This document shows positions 1-11,740 of a DNA stretch of 64,000 nucleotides, in pieces. Both the position numbers and the translations under genes were made by a program. Source of the DNA: Druceiella hillmani (taxonomy: Eukaryota > Arthropoda > Insecta > Lepidoptera > Hepialidae); NCBI GenBank assembly GCA_039881145.1, contig JAYKKI010000061.1, forward strand, positions 12,002,001-12,066,000, in the 5' to 3' direction. Every line of letters begins with the position of its first letter. The first letter of the stretch is position 1. The notes under the pieces were generated by a model. It was not told the origin of the DNA. It saw only the letters and a program-made list of their open reading frames with translations, and made no database searches.

Positions 1-210
1 GAAACATTAATATATTCTTCAAATTAAAATAAGACGCAGCACTATGTTCATGATACAATAAATACATATCAGAATACCTTGTTCATGTAACTTAAATGTA
101 GCCATACGATGATCTGCTCAACTTATGACTATCAAATTAGGTTATTTAAAGCATTATTTGCATTGTTATTTAATTTTCCAAAGATAAATGTGTGACCACA
201 TAATATGCAG

Positions 211-468
211 ATTTATCTTCCTTCAACAAAAAACATAGTAGACTTTGAATTATTAATTCAGCTTACGAGCAGTGGCAGAGCTAATATCATCGATATTCAA
301 AATCTGCTTTACAGCAGTATTCCCTCTACTATTCCGCCACCCATGCGCAAAATAGTGTTTTTGAAGGATACCTATGTATTACTATACAAAATCCGGCTGC
401 CGGACGACGAATGTATAATGCCTATGATACAATTCCCCAGGTGGTCTTTAAATCACTGTTTATTTTAA
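211..468 (+). CDS. Possible terminal exon of an unidentified gene
   Basis: An open frame of about 85 codons with base composition clearly less AT-rich than its surroundings. It follows ATGCAG at 205-210, which could be an acceptor, and ends at a stop at 466-468. An AATAAA occurs at 478-483. A donor-like CCCCAG|GTGG near 440 offers an alternative internal-exon reading. I do not recognise the product (LPDDECIMPMIQFPR near the end), and no signal peptide or domain is evident. It may belong to a gene lying mostly left of the window, or be a transposon fragment. Confidence 0.3.
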   Translation: MYLPSTKNIVDFELLIQLTSSGRANIIDIQNLLYSSIPSTIPPPMRKIVFLKDTYVLLYKIRLPDDECIMPMIQFPRWSLNHCLF

Positions 469-1930
469 TTCAACAGAAATAAATTCAATAGACTGTGCAG
501 AAACTTGAGCTTTCACAACACCATGCCACACAGATGATCTAAATCTCTACATTAATGTAAATAACAAGGTCATAATACTCATAATCAATTGATTTATTAA
601 CAATTTTATGTGAATCTATTTCTCCTATCAAAGCATGACAATAACTTAGTAAAACCTTAGTTTTGCAAAATAAAAATAATTATCTATTTAAATAAATTTT
701 AAATTTCCCCCATATTAAATCTTTAAATTTTACAAAAACTAACTCTTTAAATTCATTAGAATTATTAACGCGTACTCACACGTACCTTACATCTATGTTC
801 TAAAAGTCAATCTTTATACTTAGATTTTTTTTAATAAAACTATAGATATATAGTGTCTTTCTTTCATTCGCAAAATTTGTACATAGAAAATTTTTTAAAT
901 ATTTAAATTAAAATAGAATATCTACTAACATAGACCAAAAAACAAGCGAGAAGTAGTTTTCTTTTTTAAATAACCCAATTGTTTAAAAGTAATGTGAAGT
1001 TATAAATAAAAGTCGGCAATTAAAAAATAATTAATACATGCCGTTCTTTAAAATTTGATAGGAAATGTAGAATTCTTTTTCATAATACCAAAAATAATGA
1101 ACAAAGCGATATAAGCAAATTATAAACCAAACTTACTTAATATACCTTATATTTATGTTTTATAGACTAAATATGTATTTTTACGTTCCGTCGTATTGTA
1201 TTTTATTGTTAGTACATTTAAATTTCATTTCAGTACATTTCAATTTTCTCTGTTCAAACTTACACCTAATTTCGATTTTATAATAAGGTTAATACCATAA
1301 GCGCCAATGATAACAATAATGAAATGTAGATTTGCATTTATCAATTATTTAGCATTTATCAAATATTTTTACATATGAAAATAAATACAAATTTTATGCA
1401 ATACCTCCCTATAACTATATAATAATACCCTCATATTTCTTTGGTAGGTTCATACATTTCAATTATTCACCGTTTAATTCAAATTTCATTACACATGTTA
1501 CTATTATGTCAATTGTTGATTGGCCCATCAAAAAATTCAGTAATAAGTTTGGAAAAATGTTTAAAGGATTAAACTAAAAATGCATTAAAGTCATTAAGGT
1601 TTGTACTTTGAATTATTTTTGTTACACTACACCTTGACGATTTAAAATCTGTTTATTCCAAACATTAGACACTAGGTTTTCATGTGTTTTACACAACATC
1701 AGTATTAGAAACAGAATGGAAAACAGTGGCTTTGTCTTAGAAAGATTATTGATATTCTTTCATTTGCTATTTAGCGCTTGTTTTTATCAACTGCTTTCTT
1801 AATTGTATTATGAATATTTTTATTTATCTAGGTTTGATTTTTAATTAGATTTTATTTCATGTGCTGAAAATTGTCATATTTCTACTTTTAACATTTTAAT
1901 TGACTACTATTTGACTAAAGTAGAATAGTA
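469..1930. other. AT-rich intergenic DNA, no gene seen
   Basis: No coding signal seen. The part from about 1900 is homologous to the 3' flank of UGT-B (around 43300-43470) and so belongs to the duplicated UGT block. Confidence 0.5.
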
Positions 1931-2022
1931 ACAGTATAAAGTTACCTGTTCCCTTTGAGGTTTGAGTAAAATTGATATATTGTGTCTTTCATGATGGACA
2001 CATTTTTAAAAGACATCTGAAT

Positions 2023-2028
2023 TTTATT
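2023..2028 (-). promoter_or_regulatory. Candidate UGT-A polyadenylation signal
   Basis: AATAAA on the minus strand, about 230 nt past the stop. In sequence this AT-rich the hexamer is weak evidence on its own. Confidence 0.25.
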
Positions 2029-2259
2029 CATTAACTCATGTGAGATTAAATTTTCATTAATTAATAATAGGATAACTGGAATGAATTTATTCTTTGTAGC
2101 CATGCTTTTAGTACCTTTAAACAGAGCAAAACATATCACTGAATATTTTACTACATCAAGAAAAAGACAAACTAAAAAAATATATTTAAATGAAAAATGT
2201 GAGCAAATAAATTAAAGAATGGATATCAAACGATGACTCTAAATTTATAGTTAATTTGA

Positions 2260-2503
2260 TTACATAAGTTTAGTCAAGATAAATTTAATTTTGATGATGG
2301 TCAAAATTATAAATACACTAATTATTAACAACAAAGTGACTACATCCAGCATGAGATATTCAAACAGAGACATTCTCGATGCCTGGAGATGAGGAATTCC
2401 TTTATGGCGAATGACATACTCTGTCCACCACATCGCGCGTTCCATATCTGATTTCATTTTATCTTGAATGATCGTTGCAAACCGTTCCATATTGAGGTGG
2501 TAG
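2260..2503 (-). CDS. UGT-A coding exon 4 (membrane anchor)
   Basis: 244 nt from acceptor CTCAACAG to a TAA stop at 2260-2262. It encodes YHLNMERFA, WWTEYVIRHKG, a transmembrane helix (LDVVTLLLIISVFIILTII) and a short Lys-containing cytosolic tail, as in ER-resident UGTs. Confidence 0.92.
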
Positions 2504-5500
2504 CTGTTGAGAATTGTTTATAAATTTAAATAATTGTAAATAAATTCAAAAGTGTGTTTTTGACTCCTGTTTCATTTTTATTCAATTTGAGTACATTGCA
2601 TTAGGCGATCGTGATGCTCAAAATCCTCATTATATCATTTCTTTGACGACGGCGGTTATTGTGATCAAAACATATTTGTTCACGGCCGTTTTCAGCTCAT
2701 GTCAATCCATGTATTAAAGTGGGTTGTTGCGGCTCTTCCTCTGTCAATTTGACTTTGACTCATCGATATATGAAGTTTACGTTAGTAAATTATATTGTCT
2801 TTAAAGAGTAAACTTGATTACGGGGAGGATCACTTTATGCAGCTTTTAAAAGTATTTAATAGAAATGGAGGTTACACCAAAATATAAAATTTGACAATTA
2901 CCGTAAGTGTAAATTATTATCTAATGATTAATGCAAACAAGAAAAATACAATGCTATAAACTTAGAGATTTTTGTTCAATGTTCTTTCTTAACTGTTACG
3001 AATATGTATTGTTCATAATCCTTTCCACTTCGACTGACAGTTGCAGTGCTGACAAGCTAATGGAATGGATCTGATTGAGGTTGTGAATGTAAGCATTATC
3101 TTGCTAGTGGACTGAAGCCTTTTATTGTTACAGGAAAAGTGATCAAGTGATTTATAATAATTTTTTCTTAATTATTAATTTATAAACATTGATTAAGCTC
3201 CCTGAATTGGTAAGCAAAATGGAGTGAGGTATTCAAATGGGATTAAGTTTGAAAATTTAGAAATTATTTTATCTCCAATACAATCCGCTTCAATTTTTTT
3301 TGTAGGCTTACACTGTAAGCATCAAATTCTATTATAATTTTGTTATGTATATCTGTTCATCCGTTAATTCTTTCATCCCTCTGTTACTGCCTGAGAGTTT
3401 CTACGGTTTTAGATTTATGTTAGTAAAAATTTGTAGGTTTGGTATGGAGTTCTCAATTAATATGTAGCAAAATGTAACAAAAAAAATTTTAATGTTTTTC
3501 TCCATACAGTAAAATGAGTATTTTCATACAGTTCTTTAAGTAAGGTGTCATTTGACAGTACTTTATAAAGAAATTAAAATTTTTGACTATGACACACTTC
3601 TGTACAATATATCTCCGCATTCAAGTTTTTCAATTTTGAATGTGAAAAATATGAAAAATTTGTAATTAAACTTTCAAATTTCAAATTATTTTAGTTAACT
3701 TGTGTTAATAACTTTACAACAAGCGACATACAATATACTAACCAGCGACATAAACAACTATAAATCAATGTTTTACTTCAATATGCACTCAACTTGCTTT
3801 TTACTTGTTCAAAATATCACACAAAATTACAATTTTCTAATTATTTTACAAAATGTTTTTTTTTCTTTATGAGAAATTGGCTTTTTATGGAAGAACAGGA
3901 AAACAATACGATATTCCAAAAATTAAAATTTTTTAGCAAAGAAGTTATTGTCTATTGAATCAACATGTCACAATTAAAGTAATAAAAAACTTAAGATAAT
4001 TCCTCGTATTCAATATCATTGACATTATAAATTTATCAATCAATATATCAGCCTGAAACTGATAGGTAATATTTTTTCTCTATTTTGTAACCCACTTGGG
4101 TAAGAAAGAGCATAAAAAGCTAGAAATTACTATGTGTTAAATAATTATTAAACATCTTTGTTTTGTTATATTTTGTTTTTATTAGCTGAGAGTTAATATT
4201 ATTTATACCTTTAATTTACATTTTTATTAGCTGAGAGTTAAAATTATTTATACCTTTTATTCTCCATAACGATTATCAAGCTTCTTTTCAATGTGTCTTC
4301 ATCCAAAGAATTGATATCTAATCCAACTCCAATTCCCAAACGTTCCATTAGCCTAACATTACGAAACTGATCCAGCATGAAAGGAATTCCTATAATGGGG
4401 ACCTTGTTGCGTATAGCCTCATTGAGTGAACTTAGACCGCCGTGACTTATAAATGCTTTTATGTTTGGATGACCTGTAATATTAATATTTATAATTAATA
4501 AAAAAATTACAAAATTTATCTTGAAATAGCATTTACAGATATAAATTCTACAGAATTTGGTTGCATTACAGAATTGTAATTATACTACTTGTTAAAGTGG
4601 AATGTAATTTTAAATTCTATTAATTGTAGTAAAACCTCAACCAACCTCAACATAGGGCATGAACCTGAACAATATTGGCTGGTTTATAATTAAAAGGTTG
4701 AAACCTGCAGATATTGAAGTTGCAATTTTATTGACTGACAATTGTTACTGAGGGAAAAACAAGATGAATATAATCATTGAAATTGTTTGTATTTCAATCC
4801 ACATTATTTTGCTTGTTTTATAAATATTATTATAGATTTGAAGTATTGTTAATGTTTATTAAATATACACAAATTTTAAAAAATGTTAAAATTTTATCAT
4901 GAAAATTATTTTTGTCTTTGAAAATAATGTTGTCAATACTTGTATAAACTGACCAACAGATGGTGATAGCGTAGCATCATATCCCGGTGAAAAATAGTTA
5001 AATAACCCCTTAACGCTTCATACATTTATATCATACAAAAGAACTTTCTTGTCAATAAATATGATTGTTCTTGCTAAATAGATTGTCGGTGAAAGCAAAC
5101 AAACGGTAACATTTGCTACTAAATGAAGACTAACTTGTGTTTCTTATATTATTATAATAATGTTGAAAGCGGGTACTGGTTTCCGTTCTTTTTTTAATAT
5201 AATTAGACTGCATTTAAATACAATAAAAATGAAAAGAAAATAATACAATTTTTCGTGAAGCAATATTATAAATCTTCGTCCATTTTATTATCTCCGAATT
5301 CAATATCATTCTTTAAATCAGAGTTATTTTCAATGTTAAAGTAATTAATATATATTATGCTGCAGTTAAAGTAATTAACATATATTGTTAATGTTAAAGT
5401 AATTAACATATATTATTAGTTAATAAAAAACGTATAGACTTTACAATCACATAAAACAAAATTTTCATTTTCTGCTTGCTAGTGAGGTTACTAATAGAAT

Positions 5501-8500
5501 CTACATGATAGTTTTTGCACTCCTTTGGATCAAAACCTTTAGACGAACATAAATTTTAATATTAGTGAAAACATTTTTGGTCATCGATCATTTAACATTT
5601 AGAAATGAACTAGATTTCGAAAAGATTAGAATTTGTCCAGTGGCAGATTTCAATGTTTGAAAAATTAAAAAAAAAACTACACCTCTAATACAAAGTAGGT
5701 TTATTTTAACTTTATAACAACAAATGCGGATTTCATTTTTTAAAAACCACGTTTTCCAAATGGCGGCCATCGAGTCTGACACACTCTTCGGGTCTAGCAC
5801 GCATGTTTTCAAAAACGCGTTTGCAGAGCGACTGGGGTATCCTACTGACTTCGGCTCGAATATTTTCTTTAAGTTGTGTCACAGAGCTCGGATTTTTTTT
5901 GTAAACAACGGATTTTAAGTATCCCCATAAGAAAAAGTCACATGCGCTTAAATCGGGCACCTAGGTGGCCACTGTACGGTACCGTTTCGGGATATGTTTT
6001 TTTCTGGAAATAACTGTTGCACTGCATTCATGGACACATTAGCAGTGTGAGCTGTGGCCCCATCCTGCTGAAACCATGTGTTTTGGTTGAAGGATGGACT
6101 ATTCTGTAGTTCTACTCTGAAAAAGTCATTTAACATCTGGGCATATCTCTCCGAATTCACAGTTACTGTTTGGCCACATTGATTTTCAAAGAAATTAGGC
6201 CCTATGATTGCAGATGCAGACATGGCACACCAGACTGTTACTTTAGGCTTATGTAAAGGCTCTTGATGCATTTGTCTTGGGTTGTGGACATCCCAGTAAC
6301 GAAAGTTCTGCTTATTCACATATCCTCCAATGTGAAAGTGAGCTTCGTCACTTAAGAATATGTTGCCCATCTGGGTAGCAGTACGAAATCTCAACAACAT
6401 CACCTCCGCGTAAGTTTTTCTTAATTCAAAGTCAGAATCGTGTAAATCTTGAACAATTTTAATTTTATATGGATGGAACTTGAGCTTTTTTCGCATTATT
6501 ACCTGTAAAGTTGATTTCGGAATTCCCAATATCAATGAATGTGTACGCAGTGATCAACGGGGATTTTCAACGACAGAAACCATGACACGCTCGACATTTT
6601 CTTCCATGGCTACCAATGGTATAGGTTCTGGCCTGGGCCTACTTATTTAATAGATGAATACTGTAATGATTATTAAATCGACGGCGTGCTACAGACAGCG
6701 AAAATCCACTCGAAATGTACGCCTCGACGGCAAGAGCGTGGTACTCTCCACTCCACTGTTCCATGGCTACTAAAACATTCGCACTGTTTGCGCTTCTAAC
6801 GACGCCCCCCAGCGCCCCTCTTATGTGTTGCGTTCAGAAACTATGTTTGTTCAAACTTTGAAATCTGCCACTGGACAGCCTGTATCTATGTTTACTTATA
6901 ATAATAGTTAACTTTATATACTACATCAGATTGTTACCCTAATTGAAACTAAAACAATGGTTAAATTAAATAGGCAATACTATGAAAAATAGTTGATTCT
7001 GCTTACCTAAAAGATCTTGTTGGGGCAGCCATTTGGAAATCCACACATTTTCTGGCTTGTCTAAGAAGTCGTCATTTTCCCATTTCCACACAATATTGTA
7101 TGGAAGTTTAGCAAAAGCTTTAGTGAATATCTTAATTATTTGATCAGGCAGGCTCGATGACTTAATACTTGAACCAAAGCTAACGTAGATAACACCATTA
7201 ATTGATTTGTCCAAATATTGTTGTAGATCCTGCAATATTCATATATGCATAAAATATTGCCCAAGATATAAATATATAAATGTTTTGCAAAAGGTACAGT
7301 TTTGCAAAAGATTTATTAATGACATTATATTCAGATATGAATTAAACCATACAGTAGATTCAAAAGGAAAAAAGCATCTAATAAAAAATTACTGTTTTTT
7401 AGTGTAATGTTGCGAATTTTTTAAAAAATAGAATATTTTAAATACGTTTTTATATATATTGTTCTGTATCTTTTAGATATATTCTTTCTGTTAATATTAT
7501 ATCCATATGATAAACTCATTAAAGAATTGTTTAACCATATTTAGTATTTTGTTTATTTTTGAAGCTAAATGGAAAATTATTCTGTAATTTAAGAACAAAT
7601 ATTTCAAGTTAACTGACAAGTTGTTGGTGCCAGTGTGAAACGTTAAAACGAAACGCTAAAAATCTCACAAGTAGTAAAAGAAGAAGTAGTAGTAAAGTAG
7701 AAAAAAATAATTTATCATTCAATTTCTATTTTGAACAAGTTTGAATTAAAATTAAAGTCAATTTGAATTAAGTCCCAGTTCTAAATTGTTATTGCAAATA
7801 GTTTTTTTTTGCTTTCGTGAGAAGAAGTGTTTTCCGCGATATGTGACACCGATGAAATGTATAATGGGTCAATAGAGGTTAAATTAATTAATTCTAAAAT
7901 CTCCTAAGAAGACATCACTAAAAATATCAGGCTCATATAAGCTTTATCGAAAAAGCCATTTAAAGTCACCTTGTGACTACTTTACATATACTCTCTACTT
8001 TAAGTACATCCCAAAAAGTGTCCAAAAATTTTTTTGGTACAATATCTTAGAAAACACTCGAAATATAAACATCAGTACTCTAATGATTTTTCCTAGTTAG
8101 GTTTTTCTTAGATAACATTGAAAATAATAATAAAAAACCAAGTTAAGCATTGCCTGACCAAAGTGAACAAAATAGCAAAAGTGTTGTCAAAATCCAATTA
8201 ACCAAGATATACAAGTTATTATAAATCTTGATTAATTGGAGTATTAACTACATACGTTTTAAAATTATTAATGGAACACAATATGTGTCCCTAAGAAATC
8301 TATCATCAGTTAATCATTGAAAACTTGTTACGAAAGTTGAGAATAAAATCTTAAAAACTTAAATAAAAATTCTATCTGCAACATTTGAAACTAATTAATC
8401 ATTACAACCGACCACTATGTCATTTGACTGACCATGATAGATAGAACAAAGGTTTTAACCTTTGTTTTCTCTTAAAAATATCTAATGTTGATAGAAAAGA

Positions 8501-11500
8501 CAAAAATATACATATTTGTCTCTTACTTAGAAATAGTTGTAAAGCTTTATGGAACTGACTTTCTCTTTTTTGGGGAAGATGTTCCAGCTGAGTCTTGTTC
8601 TTAAATCAGTTACTCCATAAGAATGAAAAGGTAAATTGTTCAATTCATATTATGCTCAACCCTTCAAAGAAAAACTATCCATCCATAAAATTACAATTAT
8701 ATATTATAGTTTCATGTGAATGAAAAAGATACTAGGTGAATATAAAAGATACTAGGTGAATCTAGGTAAATTTCAGACATTTACTCAATCTGAAATATAG
8801 TAATGTTTATTAGCGATTTAGTAGGGGATTTCAACTATAATAAAATGCTTATTCACAATGTGTTATGTATTATGAATACCATGAATCATATTACCCACTC
8901 TGACGGCACAAGCAACTCAGTCTAAAGTGCACATAACAATATCCTCAATAAAATTTCTAATACTCCATGCCAATTGTAAATAATAAATCCACTTTTTACT
9001 TAACACAAAAATTCAACTCAAAAGGCTCAGTTCAAAACAATTTTTATAACAACTTTAAACAACTTGCGAAACATTTCATTAATATATGAAAGGCTAAATA
9101 CTGGAACTAAAAGCCAATAACTGAATAACTAGCACTAATTTTAACCATTAGAAGATATAACTGAAAATTGACTATTGCGACTTCAATAATACATCATAAA
9201 CTTTTATAATCACAAGATTAACGGCGGATAAAAAAGGAAATAAAAACAGGGATTTTATATTACAGTGCAAAGATAAATTAAGATTTGACCAACATAAGAT
9301 TTGAGTCAATTTGAGTTAATTTTCATTCGACATTGTTCTCTTGTTATTTAAATTTTAATTAAATACTGAAATTATATACTTTATCTTGAATATATTAAAA
9401 TTTGAATAAGTTGAATTTGGTAAAAATTCGAATTTCACTATTTAATTTTAAATAATAGAAAAGAAAAAAAATGTTATTAGAAAAATTTATTGACTCAACA
9501 AAAAACTCATTTTTTGTATTGCTTAAAGTTTTTTATTACTTTTACTTTAAATTTGTTACAAAATAAAATCCATTTACCAAAAAATAAAACTTTTAACGAT
9601 TTAAATAAAACTTTGATAATAAAAGTTAAATATGAGAAAAATCCTTAATATCAGTAATACAAAAAAAAATATTTAGTTCTACTAAACTTAAAAATACGTT
9701 TTTAGTTTAGGATTTTTTTTTAAATATTCGACATTAATTAGAAATGAACATAGGTCCAACCAAAAATTTTTCCTGTTTATTAAGTCAAAGAGCTTAAAAT
9801 ATAAAATAAATAAAAATGATTGTAAATACAAACATGAATTCATATTTAAAAAACAGACTTAAAATAAGTAGAAAATATTGCAAATATAATAAAAACTTGA
9901 ATTTATAGTTTAAAATATATATACCCTTAGTTAAAGGGTTAGTAATCAATTTTTAAGGTTGGCACAATTGAGTTTTTTTTGTTGATGTTAGTTGTTATGT
10001 GCGGCAGACATCATAATTATTTATCTTTATAACACTTTTTAAATTCATGCAAAAAAGACCATGGCAATACAAAAAATGGTGGTGTTTATTTGATTAAACT
10101 TTTTGAACTCAATTTTTATAATATAGTTGAAACCGAGCCCCTTTTTTTAAATATGTAATTTTTATTTATATTCTTGCCTTTAAAATTAACAAAAGATAGT
10201 GAAATTCATATTTTTCCAAACCGAACTAAATTTATTAGTTGACAGAATTTCATAAGATTCTCGACAATTTTCATCCTTTGGAAACCTGGAAGTCATGGAA
10301 TCAAATATCCAATAGTTTTCACTTTTCAAATATAATTGTATTAAAATTAAAATGAAATGAAGTTACAATTTTTTTTAATTGGAAACTATTCTTGACTACA
10401 TGAAACATTATTTACATTCACTGTGCAGCCTTCGTATGCCAAGCGCCTGGTTACTATTTGACAGTTTAGAAACATAGTAATATTTTTAAATGTGCATTAC
10501 TTATTGATGAAATAATATCTAATAATTCTTTTTGGACATTCGTCTTGAGTTACTGTTACAATTTTTGACAGCATAACTCGCTACCTACTATATTAAAATA
10601 ATTTTCAAATATGAAAAACTTCATCCAATATGAGACCATCGTTGTATGGACACATTCACAAGCGGCACGTATGTAGCACACTATGACAATCACACTCATA
10701 TCCTCAGATCATACTTCACTTTGCCCAGTCTGTCGGAAAGACACAGTGAAACATCTTTAGATTCCAGGTTTGTTCTTGAGTAATTGATGGTTTTTACTCT
10801 AGTAGACTATGTTAAATAAATGTATCTCTGACATTCTTTTTGACATTAGACATAAAATTAATGTTGTGTCAAATATACATACCTGTGGTAATGGTTTCAT
10901 AGGTTTCAGATGAATAGAATCCAAATTTACAAGTGCAGGAACAGATGGACGAATACCACTGATTATTGGATGAATATTATTGAAGTTAACAGATGCTTTG
11001 GTCATTATATGTTCATGACTTGGCATGTCTGTATCAATTAATTTTTTCAAAATATCATTATGACTGGAAGCATAACTCCAGTCTAAATATCGCTCCCATA
11101 ATAAGTAACATATGGCATCAATTTTTTCTAATAATTTTAGTTGACCATTATAGTAACTAAATTGATCTGGGTAGTAAATAGGATGCAATGGACTACTCAA
11201 AGCATAATACTCAGGTAACAATGATGTTGCCGAGTTTATCAATATAAATGGTGCTTTAAAATATTCAGCTATGGATACCATTATGGAAACATAACTTTGA
11301 ACTATAACCAAGTCGAAATATTCCCTTTTATTATTAAGTAGCTCTTTCATCTTGGACGATTTCAGAATTGATTCACCTAAATCTCTCGTATACACTTTAG
11401 AATATGAATATACATAATGTCTTCCTGAAGACTTTTTCAACGTTTGTTGCCACATTTTCCAAAATGGTAAAGTTAAGTTGTAGGTATCTATTTGCGTAAC

Positions 11501-11713
11501 ATTACTTTTAGAAGGATAATCGACACTAGGAAGACCTGTTATTATCACTAATTCATGACCTCTTTTTGCAAGTTCATTAGTGTAACAATGTAAAACATTC
11601 TGGTGACTGGTTGACGGTAGTAAATATATTGCCAAAATCCTGGCTGCTGAAGAAATTGTTGTGTTTAAATTCAAACATATAATCATGTAGAGTGAGAGTT
11701 TCTTAATAAACAT
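2260..11713 (-). CDS. UGT-A: UDP-glycosyltransferase, four coding exons
   Basis: Joined exons 11713-10883, 7229-7007, 4473-4254 and 2503-2260 give 1518 nt in frame (about 505 aa), the usual size for an animal family-1 UGT. These enzymes transfer a sugar from a UDP-sugar to small lipophilic acceptors on the lumenal side of the ER. Seen in the sequence: an N-terminal hydrophobic signal peptide, the catalytic-His context (SH in LPSTSH), the UGT signature (FISHGG ... DQ) in exon 3, TEYVIRHKG near the C-terminus, and a terminal hydrophobic segment with a short basic tail. All introns are GT-AG, with phases 0, 1 and 2. The start is taken at 11713 rather than at an upstream in-frame ATG, because it matches UGT-B and follows a good acceptor (TTTTTTTACAG). 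No lesion was seen. Substrate and isoform cannot be named. Confidence 0.92.
4176..4259. repeat. 45-bp direct tandem duplication over the UGT-A intron 3 donor
   Basis: TTTTTATTAGCTGAGAGTTA recurs with a 45-bp offset (4176 and 4221). The units are nearly identical and include the GGTATAAATAAT donor context. The real donor is at 4253-4252. The second copy lies 45 nt into the intron. Confidence 0.85.
4254..4473 (-). CDS. UGT-A coding exon 3 (UGT signature motif)
   Basis: 220 nt starting after ATTACAG and ending AAAAG|GTATAA. It encodes GHPNIKAFISHGG ... EAIRN ... PIIGIPFMLDQFRN, the UGT family signature with the terminal Asp-Gln pair that binds the donor sugar. The donor splice site lies in a 45-bp duplication (see 4176-4259). 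Confidence 0.92.
5629..6882 (-). mobile_element. Mariner-like (IS630-Tc1-mariner) element in UGT-A intron 2
   Basis: About 1254 bp flanked by TA on both sides (5627-5628 and 6883-6884). Inner terminal inverted repeats start TGTCCAGTGGCAGATTTCAA at the left (5634), and the right end (6877, reverse complement) matches over about 27 bp with one mismatch. The outer five bases agree only partly. It encodes a decayed transposase on the minus strand, the same direction as UGT-A. Confidence 0.9.
5733..6764 (-). pseudogene. Mariner-like transposase pseudogene
   Basis: It begins at an ATG (MEQWSGEYH, an N-terminus typical of arthropod copies annotated with DUF4817) and ends with RHLENVVFKK. Catalytic Asp contexts visible are LSDEAHFH, QQDGATAHTA and, after a frameshift, PDLSACDFFLWG. 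The last two are 36 residues apart when read across the break. Lesions: a frameshift with apparent loss of the linker between the two helix-turn-helix parts near 6645-6655, an in-frame TGA at 6554-6556, and a one-base deletion near 5958. It is non-functional. Confidence 0.88.
7007..7229 (-). CDS. UGT-A coding exon 2
   Basis: 223 nt between acceptor TTGCAG and donor TTTTAG|GTAAGC. It encodes the start of the UDP-sugar-binding domain: DLQQYLDKS, GVIYVSFGSS, and the WISKWLPQQDLLG loop typical of UGTs. It differs from the UGT-B exon at 12 of 74 codons. Confidence 0.92.
7230..10882 (-). other. UGT-A intron 1
   Basis: AT-rich, with no gene. Blocks around 7770-7980 and 9000-9245 align with 60370-60620 and 61190-61440 in UGT-B intron 1. 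This shows that the intron, not just the exons, was duplicated. Confidence 0.75.
10883..11713 (-). CDS. UGT-A coding exon 1 (signal peptide and acceptor-binding domain)
   Basis: 277 codons ending at PLPQ, with donor CAG|GTATGT. It carries the signal peptide (MFIKKLSLYMII...), the AARILAIYLLPSTSH strand-turn with the presumed catalytic His, and then the variable acceptor-binding half. The open frame continues 84 nt past the donor to 10799, which is intronic read-through. Confidence 0.9.
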
Positions 11714-11740
11714 ATTGTGAATGTGGAGACTGTAAAAAAA
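11714..11740 (-). promoter_or_regulatory. 3' splice site upstream of the UGT-A start codon
   Basis: On the minus strand, a run of T then ACAG| at 11733-11730 is followed by 16 nt and the ATG. The same arrangement precedes the UGT-B ATG. This suggests a non-coding first exon farther upstream. That exon and the true promoter were not located. Confidence 0.6.
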
